Shown here: in pieces, positions 9,574 through 17,885 of the stretch
How positions within the stretch are numbered: the stretch's first letter is position 1
How the letters are laid out: each line of letters starts with the position of its first letter
Assembly: GCA_965117025.1 (NCBI GenBank)
Contig: OZ220746.1
Location: 2,418,001-2,482,000 of the forward strand
Direction: 5' to 3'
Length of the DNA: 64,000 nt
Source: VXPQ01 sp965117025
Lineage (GTDB): Bacteria; Bacteroidota; Rhodothermia; Rhodothermales; VXPQ01
Translations under genes and position numbers: made by a program
Notes under the pieces: model-generated
What the model was told of the DNA's origin: nothing
What the model saw: only the letters and a program-made list of their open reading frames with translations
Database searches by the model: none

Positions 9574-10115
9574 TGGATACGCTGCGCCGCATCGTGGACA
9601 AAAGCCTTGCGTGGTTCCTGGTCGTGCTGATGGCGCTTGCCATCGTCAACGTGCTGTGGCAGGTGTTTACCCGCTGGATGCTCAACGATCCCAGCGCATG
9701 GACGGAAGAATTGGCGCGCTATCTCCTGATCTGGATCGGGTTGATCGGCGCGGGATACGCCGCGGGCAAGAAACTGCACCTTGCTATCGACCTGCTGCCG
9801 AGCGCATTGCACGGGCGCAGGCGTCGCGCCCTCGAATTCCTCATCGACGCCATCGTGCTGCTGTTCGCCGTGTTTGCAATGATGATCGGCGGAATTCGGC
9901 TCATGAGCCTGACGTTGCTCATGGATCAGACGTCTGCTGCACTGGGCGTCCGGTTGGGCTATGTGTATCTGGCTATCCCGTTGAGCGGCGCGGTGATTGC
10001 GTTTTATGCAGTGGTTTCCATCATGGACCGCATACGCGGCAGGGTGTCCCCTGAAGTAGATGCGTCAGGCGCCTCCGATGGAGGGCATTCCCGGACCGAA
10101 TACACCATCGACTGA
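9573..10115 (+). CDS. dctQ: TRAP transporter small membrane subunit DctQ
   Basis: Four-helix integral membrane subunit (180 residues) that links DctP to DctM. It starts with GTG inside the dctP stop (TAGTG), with a GGAGG-type ribosome site about eight bases upstream inside dctP. Hydrophobic segments are near residues 10-30, 48-65, 85-110 and 125-150; WTEELARYLLIWIGLIGAGYA is the conserved second-helix region of DctQ. The dctM start is three bases past its stop, so the three genes form one operon. Sodium coupling is known for the family and is not visible in the sequence. Confidence 0.93.
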   Translation: MDTLRRIVDKSLAWFLVVLMALAIVNVLWQVFTRWMLNDPSAWTEELARYLLIWIGLIGAGYAAGKKLHLAIDLLPSALHGRRRRALEFLIDAIVLLFAVFAMMIGGIRLMSLTLLMDQTSAALGVRLGYVYLAIPLSGAVIAFYAVVSIMDRIRGRVSPEVDASGASDGGHSRTEYTID

Positions 10116-10118
10116 GGC

Positions 10119-11414
10119 ATGGAACTGGCGGGCGTGTTCATACTCGTGGTGGTATTCCTGGCGCTGCTTCTCATCGGCGTGCCCGTAGCGTTCAGCATCG
10201 GGGTAGCGACCGTGTGTACGCTGCTTCTGAGCATCCATCCCGGCCCGGCCCTGACGACCGCCGCCCAGCGTATGGCCACGGGGCTCGACAGTTTTGCGCT
10301 GCTCGCCATCCCCTTCTTTATTCTGGCGGGACAGATCATGAACCGGGGAGGGATTGCTCGCCGGCTGATCGATTTCGCCAAGAGTCTGGTGGGTATGCTG
10401 CCGGGAGCGCTCGCCCATGTGAATATCGTGGCGGCCATGTTTTTCGGGGCCATCTCCGGCTCGTCGGTGGCGGCGGCGTCTGCCGTGGGCGGCGTCATGG
10501 CGCCGCGCATGAAAGAGGAGGGGTACGACACGGGCTACGGCGCCGCCGTGAACATAACGGCGGCGACCACAGGACTGATTATTCCGCCCAGCAACATTCT
10601 CATCGTGTATTCGCTGGCGAGCGGCGGGGCGTCCATCGCCGCACTCTTTCTTGCAGGCTACCTTCCCGGCATTCTGGTGGGGCTTGCGCTCATGGTGGTG
10701 GCCGGCGTCATCGCCTGGCGAAGGAGGTACGCCCGTTCGGACCGGGTGCGCGCGCGGGTCGCCGTCCGCAAATTCCTCGATGCGCTTCCGAGTCTTTTTC
10801 TTCTCTTCGTGGTGATCGGCGGCATCGTGGCGGGCGTCTTCACAGCGACCGAAGCGTCCGCCGTGGCCGTGGTCTACGCGCTGGTGCTGGCCCTGCTGTA
10901 CCGGGAGGTGTCCCTGAAGGATCTGCCGTCCATTTTGCTCCAGTCCGCCTCCACGACTGCCATCGTGATGCTGCTGGTGGGCACGTCGATGGGGCTATCC
11001 TGGGCGATGTCTTACGAAAACATTCCCCAGAACGTGGCCACGACCCTCGTCGCGCTCAGCGACAGTCCGATCATGATTCTCCTGATCATAAATCTCGTGC
11101 TGCTTTGCGTGGGCACATTCATGGACATCACGCCGGCGGTGCTCATCTTTACGCCCATTTTTCTGCCCATCGTGACGGCCCTCGGAATGGACCCCGTTCA
11201 TTTTGGCATCGTCATTGTCCTGAATCTCTGTGTGGGCATATGCACGCCGCCCGTGGGCACGGTGCTGTTCGTGGGGTGCGGTGTGGCGGGCGTACCCATT
11301 ACCCGGGTGATCCGGCCGCTCATGCCGCTCTACATCGCCATGATCGTGTCGCTTATGATCGTTACGTACGTACCGGAACTCAGCTTGTGGCTTCCACAGG
11401 TATTTGGGTTCTAA
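10119..11414 (+). CDS. dctM: TRAP transporter large permease DctM
   Basis: Large membrane subunit of the TRAP system, 431 residues with about 12 membrane segments, forming the transport channel. Family motifs include LDSFALLAIPFFILAGQIMN, the GAISGSSVAAASAVGGVM loop and NITAATTGLIIPPSNILIVY, the last being a hairpin that helps form the sodium and substrate sites. The length is normal (425-435). It completes the dctPQM operon. No ligand-processing genes are directly attached, so the substrate remains open. Confidence 0.95.
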   Translation: MELAGVFILVVVFLALLLIGVPVAFSIGVATVCTLLLSIHPGPALTTAAQRMATGLDSFALLAIPFFILAGQIMNRGGIARRLIDFAKSLVGMLPGALAHVNIVAAMFFGAISGSSVAAASAVGGVMAPRMKEEGYDTGYGAAVNITAATTGLIIPPSNILIVYSLASGGASIAALFLAGYLPGILVGLALMVVAGVIAWRRRYARSDRVRARVAVRKFLDALPSLFLLFVVIGGIVAGVFTATEASAVAVVYALVLALLYREVSLKDLPSILLQSASTTAIVMLLVGTSMGLSWAMSYENIPQNVATTLVALSDSPIMILLIINLVLLCVGTFMDITPAVLIFTPIFLPIVTALGMDPVHFGIVIVLNLCVGICTPPVGTVLFVGCGVAGVPITRVIRPLMPLYIAMIVSLMIVTYVPELSLWLPQVFGF

Positions 11415-11445
11415 GCCATAGCTTGCGATCTGGCGCAGGATGCAT

Positions 11446-11465
11446 ATGGACTATATTGGACTATA
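11446..11465. repeat. Tandem 10-bp repeat TGGACTATAT x2
   Basis: Two head-to-tail identical copies of TGGACTATAT (11446-11455 and 11456-11465) lie about 32 bases after the dctM stop. The unit is close to one helical turn. It might be an operator or slippage product; nothing else supports a function. Confidence 0.5.
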
Positions 11466-11563
11466 TGGGGATTGCCTAGAGGTATGATCGCTTCGCGGCC
11501 TGGCTCGAACCGGACGTTTTTTCGGAAAGGAAACCCCACACATCGGCGAGGTGCTTTTGCGTC

Positions 11564-11592
11564 TTGTGTATGGCTGCCGGGGAAGGTAGATT
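11564..11592 (+). promoter_or_regulatory. Sigma70-like promoter upstream of the DUF1080 gene
   Basis: TTGTGT (11564-11569), a 17-base spacer, then TAGATT (11587-11592). The start codon at 11648 lies about 55 bases downstream of the -10 element. It suggests the DUF1080 gene is transcribed separately from dctPQM. Confidence 0.4.
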
Positions 11593-11647
11593 GCACGCTC
11601 CGGTACATGGATTCACCTGCAAGCCTATAACCAATCCATTCTTCATC

Positions 11648-12490
11648 ATGCCACGTACCATTCCAATCTCTGCAACTGCAACCGGACATGTTCTTCGACT
11701 ACATACCTTTCCGGTGTGTGCGGCGCTGATGGTTCTTGCCCTCGGTTTTTCCGCCTGCACCGGCGCGGACGCAGAATCCCCCGGCGCCGGCAGGTATGCT
11801 GACGAAGTCTCCTCATCCGACATATCCCCGGACGATTGGCGCCCGCTTTTCGACGGAGAAACCCTGAATGGATGGATCGGGCTTGGCCGCGATGTGGTTC
11901 CCGAAGGCCATTGGCAAGTGGAGGACGGGACCATCCGGAAGGTGGCTTCAGGGACCGTTCCGGTGGCGGAGGACGGCCAGCCGCTTCTGGGCGGCGACCT
12001 TATGACGACGGATACGTTCGGGGATTTCGAATTCGCTTTCGAGTGGAAGGTGGCCGAAGGGGCGAACAGCGGAGTCAAGTATAATGTCTCTGAGGAATTG
12101 TCCACCTCCCATGTGCCGAGATATGCGGCGCTCGGATTCGAATACCAGGTGCTGGATGACGATCGACATCCTGATGGCGCCTTGCCTTCCCACAGATCCG
12201 GAGCACTGTACGACATGATTCCCGCAGGGGAGGCCAAGGCCCTGAAACCGGTCGGGGAGTGGAACGAGAGCCGTATCGTGTTTGAGGGGATGCATGGGGA
12301 GCATTGGCTGAACGGCGCCATGGTGGTCGAGTACGACATGGACAGCCCGCGCTTCGATTCGCTTCTTGCCGCCAGCAAGTATGCCGATATCGAGGGATTT
12401 GCCGACCGCCGCGCCGGACATATCGTGCTGCAGGATCATGGCGACGACGTATGGTTCCGAAATCTCCGGATCCGGGAGACAGGTGAGTAG
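11648..12490 (+). CDS. DUF1080 / 3-keto-disaccharide hydrolase family lipoprotein
   Basis: A 280-residue secreted protein with a concanavalin-like beta-sandwich domain. The start at 11648 (MPRTIPIS) gives a lipoprotein signal ending in FSAC. The DUF1080 core begins with DDWRPLFDGETLNGW and continues through WQVEDGTIRK, FGDFEFAFEWKV, ANSGVKYNV and GFEYQVLDD, the signature order of this family. Some members hydrolyse glycosidic bonds in sugars already oxidised at C3 by Gfo/Idh-type dehydrogenases; two such exported dehydrogenases are in this window (2941, 46524), which makes the role plausible but unproven. The open frame extends upstream to a TTG at 11564, which overlaps the proposed promoter and is rejected as the start. 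Confidence 0.88.
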   Translation: MPRTIPISATATGHVLRLHTFPVCAALMVLALGFSACTGADAESPGAGRYADEVSSSDISPDDWRPLFDGETLNGWIGLGRDVVPEGHWQVEDGTIRKVASGTVPVAEDGQPLLGGDLMTTDTFGDFEFAFEWKVAEGANSGVKYNVSEELSTSHVPRYAALGFEYQVLDDDRHPDGALPSHRSGALYDMIPAGEAKALKPVGEWNESRIVFEGMHGEHWLNGAMVVEYDMDSPRFDSLLAASKYADIEGFADRRAGHIVLQDHGDDVWFRNLRIRETGE

Positions 12491-12594
12491 GCGCTCTCCT
12501 CACTCGGTAGTGCGGTTCTTCAATCTCCTGGTTCGCTTTGCGCCGGACACATTCCGGTCTGTGGACAGGCGGACTTGTGTTCCGTGTCTGTCAC

Positions 12595-12623
12595 TTGATA
12601 GGCGTGGTGCGGTGGCGTATTCT
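12595..12623 (+). promoter_or_regulatory. Sigma70-like promoter upstream of the NSS transporter
   Basis: TTGATA (12595-12600), exactly 17 bases, then TATTCT (12618-12623), followed by the ATG at 12672 (leader about 42 bases). Both hexamers and the spacing are close to the bacterial consensus. Confidence 0.5.
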
Positions 12624-12671
12624 TTGTTTGCATTCCGTTCGGCTTTTACGAACAAGTTCTGAGTAACCCCC

Positions 12672-14057
12672 ATGGAAACACAAAAACGCGACGCCTGGAG
12701 TTCGAATCTCGGCCTGGTGCTGGCGGCTACCGGTAGCGCCATTGGACTTGGCAACCTCTGGAAATTCCCTTTCATCACGTGGGAGAACAACGGCGGCGCT
12801 TTTGTCCTCGTGTACCTTGTGTGCATTCTGGCGGTGGGGCTTCCCATCATGATGGCCGAGTTGCTCATAGGCCGCCGGAGTCAGAAAAGCATCGTAGGGG
12901 CGTTTAAGGACGTGGCTGGACCGGCCTGGAAGTTTGTGGGCGGATGGGGCGTGTTATGCGGGTTTATTCTGTTGAGTTATTACACGGTGATTGCCGGTTG
13001 GTCGCTTTTTTATTTCTGGAAATCCCTCGGGTGGACATTCGGCGGTTTTCCTGCGGATCTTTCGACCGGGGATCTCTTTGGCGCGCAGGTCGGCGACGCA
13101 GGGCTTCAGCTCATGCTTTCGCTTGCGTTCAGCATCGCCACGGTCGGCGTGGTGTATTTCGGGGTGCAGAAGGGGATCGAGCGGGTGGCGAAAGTTCTGC
13201 TGCCCGTCCTTTTCGCCATCCTCGTGCTGCTTCTCGTCAGTGCGCTTGGCATGAGCGGTTCAGGCGAGGCCCTGAAGTTTATTTTCGAACCCCGCTTCGG
13301 TGAACTCGAATGGAGCGGTGTGCTCGAGGCGCTCGGCCATTCGTTCTTCACCCTTTCGCTGGGTATGGGCACCATGATTACGTACGGCTCCTATATTTCG
13401 CGCAAACAATCCATTGTAAAGTCTGCGGGAGCCATTGTCGCCTTCGACACGCTGATTGCGCTGGTCGCCACGATCATCATGTTCTCGGTGATTTTCTCGG
13501 TGGCCGGATTGAGTGAGGAGGTGGGCAAGTCCACGGTCGGTATGCTCTTCATCTCGCTCCCCGAATTGTTTTATACCGCAATGCCCTTTGGGACCGTGCT
13601 GGGGCCGTTGTTCTATGTGCTGGTGGCGCTGGCGGCGCTGACTTCCACCATCTCGCTGATGGAAGTGGAAACCAGTTTTCTGATAGATGAGCACGGCATG
13701 AAACGCCAGAAGGCCGTGGTCGTGTCGGGCGCCGCCATCTTCGTGTTCACGATTTTTGCTGCCCTGTCGTTCGGTTCCACGCCGGTTATTTCGACGATGG
13801 TGGCCTTCGGAAAGACGGGATGGTTCAGCATCGCCGACCACTTCGTTTCGAACTGGATGCTGCCTACCGGCGGGTTGGCGGTAGCGGTTGCAGCCGGCTG
13901 GTTCATGACGCGCAAGGCTACGGAAGACGAACTGGTGGATGGTAACCAGCCCGGCTGGTTCCGTTACGGAGCATGGCGGTTTTTCATCCGCTACGTGGCT
14001 CCGGTGGCGGTGCTGGCGATCATTCTCGCGGTCATCCTGGGCAGAGACTTCAGTTAG
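12672..14057 (+). CDS. Sodium-dependent neurotransmitter-symporter family (NSS/SNF) transporter
   Basis: A 461-residue inner-membrane symporter for amino acids or related amines, using the sodium gradient. WSSNLGLVLAATGSAIGLGN and LWKFPF form the unwound first helix with the sodium and substrate sites, as in LeuT. ENNGGAFVLVYL and the GMGTMITYGSY helix 6 region are also typical. About 11 or 12 membrane segments are predicted, a normal bacterial length. It has its own promoter-like sequence and no partner genes. The substrate cannot be assigned. Confidence 0.94.
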   Translation: METQKRDAWSSNLGLVLAATGSAIGLGNLWKFPFITWENNGGAFVLVYLVCILAVGLPIMMAELLIGRRSQKSIVGAFKDVAGPAWKFVGGWGVLCGFILLSYYTVIAGWSLFYFWKSLGWTFGGFPADLSTGDLFGAQVGDAGLQLMLSLAFSIATVGVVYFGVQKGIERVAKVLLPVLFAILVLLLVSALGMSGSGEALKFIFEPRFGELEWSGVLEALGHSFFTLSLGMGTMITYGSYISRKQSIVKSAGAIVAFDTLIALVATIIMFSVIFSVAGLSEEVGKSTVGMLFISLPELFYTAMPFGTVLGPLFYVLVALAALTSTISLMEVETSFLIDEHGMKRQKAVVVSGAAIFVFTIFAALSFGSTPVISTMVAFGKTGWFSIADHFVSNWMLPTGGLAVAVAAGWFMTRKATEDELVDGNQPGWFRYGAWRFFIRYVAPVAVLAIILAVILGRDFS

Positions 14058-14078
14058 GCCCCGCAGAGCGCCGCTGCA

Positions 14079-14095
14079 TCGTGTTAACAGGCCCT
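14079..14095 (+). repeat. Dispersed GTTAACAGGCCCT element, copy 1
   Basis: TCGTGTTAACAGGCCCT lies in the gap between the convergent NSS and nucleoside hydrolase genes. The core GTTAACAGGCCCT (14083-14095) is identical to the cores at 37240 and 45632 and close to the one at 62486. The left flank does not complete the palindrome here. Confidence 0.7.
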
Positions 14096-14185
14096 GGGTC
14101 CCCGGCCAGCTTCGCCAGTGCGCTGTCGCCGCGTACGGCGTGTCCAAAACGCCATGGCGCGGGGATTTGCAGATCGGCCTCTGCT

Positions 14186-15133
14186 TCAGCCGCACACCAC
14201 ATCCAGAAAAAGCTCCAGGAACCGTTCGGTAGCCACTTCCATGGCTACCTGCACAGCAGGGGCGTCCGATGTGCTGTCTGCCGGCTCTGCGGTCATCATG
14301 CCCCTGTCAGGTCCCTGTCTGTCCACCACGTCGCAAATCATTCTTTGCGTATGAATCAGGCTTGGATCCATGGCGGCGCCCATGGCAAGCGGATCGTGCA
14401 GGGGGCATGCATCGTGTCCCCGCTGCTGCATGGCGCAATCAAAGTACGCCCCGGTTGCATCGAAAAGAAACCGGCGCAGTGTGCTTTCCTCCATGGATGC
14501 AAGGCGCTCATGAAAGCGGGCACGGGGAAGGAGTGTTTTTTCCGTCACATTCAGCCCGACCACCGTGACGGGCAGGCCGGACCGGATCACGGCGCGGGCT
14601 GCATACGGATCGGAGTAGAAGTTGAATTCGGCCCTTGCCGTCACGTTGCCCCGCCCGTCCCCGGAGCCGCCCATGACAACGATTTCCCGGATGTTTGCCA
14701 GTGCCGCAGGGTCCTGTTCAAGGGCCATGGCTACATTCGTAAGCGGCCCGAGCGCGATCAGGGTGAGTTCTTCCGGGTGACGCCGGGTGAAATCCAGGAT
14801 AGCGTCCACGGCATGAATGCTCTCAATTTGCAAATGCTGCACGGGCCAGGCTTCCGACACGCCCCCGATGCCATCGTCTCCGTGCACATGCTCGGCCCGC
14901 GTTACGGAAGGACTGAGCGGTTTGGCGCATCCCCTGAAAACAGGCGGAGGATCGACGTCTACAGCTTCGAGAATGCGCAGGGTATTCGCCGTGCAGGCAT
15001 CGATTGACACATTGCCGGCTACGACCGTGATCGCCCGCACGTCCAGTACCGGTGAGCGTAGCGCCAGCACGAGCGCAAGCAGATCATCCAGGCCGGGATC
15101 GGTGTCTATGAGGACGGGTTTTGGGGCAGGCAT
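14186..15133 (-). CDS. Inosine/uridine-preferring nucleoside hydrolase family (IunH-like)
   Basis: Hydrolyses the N-glycosidic bond of nucleosides to base and ribose (315 residues, normal length). The N-terminal DTDPGLDDLLAL is the calcium-binding signature. IALGPLTNVAMAL and the FNFYSDPYAARAV block match the family's second and third conserved regions, and a late catalytic His lies near DACPLHDPLAM. No signal peptide, so it is cytoplasmic. It is convergent with the NSS gene and has a 264-base gap to the next gene. Released purines or ribose could feed general salvage; substrate preference is not readable. Confidence 0.9.
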   Translation of the reverse strand: MPAPKPVLIDTDPGLDDLLALVLALRSPVLDVRAITVVAGNVSIDACTANTLRILEAVDVDPPPVFRGCAKPLSPSVTRAEHVHGDDGIGGVSEAWPVQHLQIESIHAVDAILDFTRRHPEELTLIALGPLTNVAMALEQDPAALANIREIVVMGGSGDGRGNVTARAEFNFYSDPYAARAVIRSGLPVTVVGLNVTEKTLLPRARFHERLASMEESTLRRFLFDATGAYFDCAMQQRGHDACPLHDPLAMGAAMDPSLIHTQRMICDVVDRQGPDRGMMTAEPADSTSDAPAVQVAMEVATERFLELFLDVVCG

Positions 15134-15310
15134 TGCGCGAAAGCAGGACGCGGTACGGTCCAGGCCGATCTTCAGGTTCTGGATACGGATACCGCTGATC
15201 GCAAGGTTGATCCGTGGCCGAAATCATACGGTGCGACAGGTCAAACCGTAGCCCTCCGGGTTTGATCCGTTATCCACGCCGCCCGGTTTCCGCATCCCGA
15301 TGTAAAGTGG

Positions 15311-15339
15311 TTGTATGAGGCAAATAAAGATCGTACATT
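15311..15339 (+). promoter_or_regulatory. Sigma70-like promoter upstream of the TPR lipoprotein
   Basis: TTGTAT (15311-15316), a 17-base spacer and TACATT (15334-15339), with the start codon at 15398. The -10 hexamer is identical to the one at 2819. The flanking sequence is AT-rich compared with neighbouring coding DNA. Confidence 0.45.
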
Positions 15340-15397
15340 CTACACTCTACGTTGTATCCCGCCCAAAACCAGTGCTGTGAACCGACGGTACAGTCCC

Positions 15398-16603
15398 ATG
15401 CAAATAACAAAAACTGCTGTCCTTCTTGCCTGCATCATGGGTGCTTTCCTGTGGATGGCCCCCGGGTGCTCCAGTGACCCGAACGTTGAGGGCGCCAAGT
15501 TGGATCTTCGGAATAAGGATTTCGACCGGGCGCTTGAGAACGTTGCCGAAGCCCTTGCGCGTAACCCCGATAATGCGGAAGCCCATGAATTGAAGGGCCA
15601 GATTCTTATGGAGCAGTCCGCGGAAACCCCCGATCATGCAGAGTACATGGGTCTTATCCATGAAATGCTTGACGCGTACGATTCGGCGCTGGCAGCCGAT
15701 CCCGGTCTCGACAATTCGGTCTCGCGTTCCCGGGCCATGGCGTATGCCGACGTATTCCGTAAAGGTATTCAGGCGTTCAATCGGGCTTCGGAGACTCCCG
15801 ACGAATTCCGGACAGCGGCGGATTATTTCGAACTTGCCTCCGAAATCATGCCCGATTCGGCCGGCCCCTATGTCAACCGGGCGTTTGCCCTCCTGAACGT
15901 TGGCATGGAGGAGGATGCCGTTGCCCCGCTCGAAATGGCCATCGAAAAGGGCGATACGCAGAGCAACACTTTCCTTTTCCTCGGGGATATTTACAATCGC
16001 CAGGGCAATATGGAAAAGGCCATGGAAGTTTTTACCCAAGCGGCGGAGTTATATCCCGAGAATACCGACATTCAGTCCCAGCTTCTGAATCTGTATGTAC
16101 AGACAGGTCAGGCTGAACAGGCGATGGCGGAATATCAGGCGGCTGTGGACCAGGATCCTAATAACGAAGTGCTCTTGTACAATTACGGTTCTCTGTTGCT
16201 TGAAGCGGAACGGTTCGACGACGCGATTCACTATCTCGGTCGTGCTGTAGAGGCCAGTCCCGATTATGCTAATGCGTATTACAACCTCGGAGCAGCCTAT
16301 ATCAACAAGGCTGTCAAGCTGGCTGAGCAAATCAGTGGGATGGACGATGTACTGAGAGAGGAACGGGACAATCTTGAGGATGATGAGATTGCCGCGCGCG
16401 AGAGCGAAATGGATACGCTGGCGCAGGAGCGCCACGATCTTTTTGATGAGGCCATTCCGTATCTCGAGACGGCAAAAGGCCTTGTAGAAGCCGATGGCGC
16501 CGACCCGACGGGTATTTGTCAGGCTCTCTACACCTCTTATGTGCAAACGAACCAAATGGATCAGGTAGAAGTGGTTACCGAGTGTGCGGGATACGGCAAC
16601 TGA
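15398..16603 (+). CDS. Tetratricopeptide-repeat lipoprotein
   Basis: A 401-residue lipoprotein; the start at 15398 gives MQITKTAVLLACIMGAF and lipobox APGC. Most of the mature protein is TPR helices: an N-terminal pair (LRNKDFDRALENVAEALARN), repeats around residues 140-300 (FLGDIYNRQGNMEKAMEVF, LLNLYVQTGQAEQAMAEY, YNYGSLLLEAERFDDAIHYL) and an acidic coiled stretch near residues 320-350. It probably scaffolds an envelope complex at the outer or inner membrane; no enzymatic motif is seen. It has its own promoter-like region and a strong terminator, so it is likely a monocistronic, well-expressed gene. The partner is unknown. Confidence 0.88.
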   Translation: MQITKTAVLLACIMGAFLWMAPGCSSDPNVEGAKLDLRNKDFDRALENVAEALARNPDNAEAHELKGQILMEQSAETPDHAEYMGLIHEMLDAYDSALAADPGLDNSVSRSRAMAYADVFRKGIQAFNRASETPDEFRTAADYFELASEIMPDSAGPYVNRAFALLNVGMEEDAVAPLEMAIEKGDTQSNTFLFLGDIYNRQGNMEKAMEVFTQAAELYPENTDIQSQLLNLYVQTGQAEQAMAEYQAAVDQDPNNEVLLYNYGSLLLEAERFDDAIHYLGRAVEASPDYANAYYNLGAAYINKAVKLAEQISGMDDVLREERDNLEDDEIAARESEMDTLAQERHDLFDEAIPYLETAKGLVEADGADPTGICQALYTSYVQTNQMDQVEVVTECAGYGN

Positions 16604-16635
16604 CCTCCCCGCATCTTTTTCCGAGACACACGGAG

Positions 16636-16673
16636 CCCGGACCTGAATCTCAGGTTCGGGTTCTTTCTTTTTT
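16636..16673 (+). terminator. Intrinsic terminator after the TPR gene
   Basis: An 11-bp stem (16636-16646 with 16650-16660, one G-U pair), a 3-base loop ATC and a T-rich run at 16661-16673. It is the clearest rho-independent terminator in the window and separates the TPR gene from the PLP-enzyme gene, which starts 11 bases later. Confidence 0.85.
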
Positions 16674-16683
16674 CCACATTGCT

Positions 16684-17853
16684 ATGGCGAACCACACCCG
16701 ACAATCCCGGGGATTCGGCACATTGGCTGTGCATGCGGGGCAGAAGCCGGATCCTGTCACGGGCGCGATCATGACTCCCGTGTACCAGACCTCGACATTC
16801 GTGCAGGAGGCCCCGGCAGAGCACCGGGGCTACGAATATGCGCGTGTCTCCAATCCGACGCGTACGGCGCTGGAAGAAAACCTTGCTGCGCTGGAAGGTG
16901 CGTCGCACGGCATTTGCTTTGCTTCGGGCATGGCCGCCCTCGATGCTATGCTGAAGCGGCTGCGGCCCGGCGATCATGTACTGGGTATGGCGGATATCTA
17001 TGCAGGCACGATTCGTCTGTTTCGGGAAGTGTTCGAGCCTTACGGCCTTGCCTTCGGTTTTGTGGATATGACCGACCTGCAGGCCGTAGAGGCTGCCGTG
17101 CGGCCGGAGACGAAACTCCTGTGGATCGAGACGCCCACGAACCCGTTGTTGCGGGTGGTGGATATTGCAGCCGTATCCGAAATAGCTCATGCTTCGGGGA
17201 TCGATGTGGCGGTGGACAATACGTTTGCATCCCCTTTTCTTCAGCAGCCGCTGGCTCTTGGGGCAGACCTGTCCCTGCATTCCACGACCAAGTATCTTGG
17301 GGGGCACTCCGATGTCATTGGCGGTGCTGTGCTGACGAACGACGACGCATGGGCCGAAAGCCTCCGGTTTCAGGTGAAGGCCTCGGGCGCCGCCCCCGCC
17401 CCCCTGGATTGTTTTCTGGTGCTGCGCAGCACCAAGACGCTGCATCTGCGCATGGAGAGGCATTGCCGGAATGCCCGGGCGATAGCAGCCTTTCTCCGGG
17501 GGCACCCGAAGGTGGGACGCGTGTATTATCCGGGTTTGCCGGACGATCCCGGCCACGAGACGACCCGCAAACAGATGCGGGATTTCGGGGGGATGCTGTC
17601 GTTTTCGCTGGCGAATGATCGAAAGGAAAAAGCTGTTCGTACGATGGCGGGGCTACGCATCGTTTCCCTGGCGGAAAGCCTTGGGGGGGTGGAAAGCCTC
17701 ATTGAGCACCCGGCCACGATGACGCATGCCTTCCTTTCCCCGGAAGAGCGGGAGGCGTTCGGAATCACCGATTCCCTGATGCGGCTCTCGGTGGGTGTGG
17801 AGGAAGAGACAGACCTGATCGCCGATCTTGAGGCTGCGCTTTCCGCCGTATAG
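16684..17853 (+). CDS. Cys/Met metabolism PLP enzyme (cystathionine gamma-synthase/lyase or methionine gamma-lyase type)
   Basis: A PLP-dependent trans-sulfuration family enzyme of 389 residues. The start at 16684 gives MANHTRQSRGFGTLAVHAGQ, the usual N-terminus with the xxTxAVHxGQ motif. YEYARVSNPTRTALE is the tyrosine/arginine PLP-phosphate loop. The internal aldimine lysine is in HSTTKYLGGHSDVIGG, and the C-terminal SLGGVESLIEHPATMTH matches the family. The subfamilies share these motifs, so synthase, beta- or gamma-lyase and methionine gamma-lyase activities cannot be told apart here. The gene starts just after the TPR terminator and has no pathway neighbours. Confidence 0.92.
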   Translation: MANHTRQSRGFGTLAVHAGQKPDPVTGAIMTPVYQTSTFVQEAPAEHRGYEYARVSNPTRTALEENLAALEGASHGICFASGMAALDAMLKRLRPGDHVLGMADIYAGTIRLFREVFEPYGLAFGFVDMTDLQAVEAAVRPETKLLWIETPTNPLLRVVDIAAVSEIAHASGIDVAVDNTFASPFLQQPLALGADLSLHSTTKYLGGHSDVIGGAVLTNDDAWAESLRFQVKASGAAPAPLDCFLVLRSTKTLHLRMERHCRNARAIAAFLRGHPKVGRVYYPGLPDDPGHETTRKQMRDFGGMLSFSLANDRKEKAVRTMAGLRIVSLAESLGGVESLIEHPATMTHAFLSPEEREAFGITDSLMRLSVGVEEETDLIADLEAALSAV

Positions 17854-17885
17854 AAACGCCCGTCTGTTTGTCCTGAGAGTATTCT

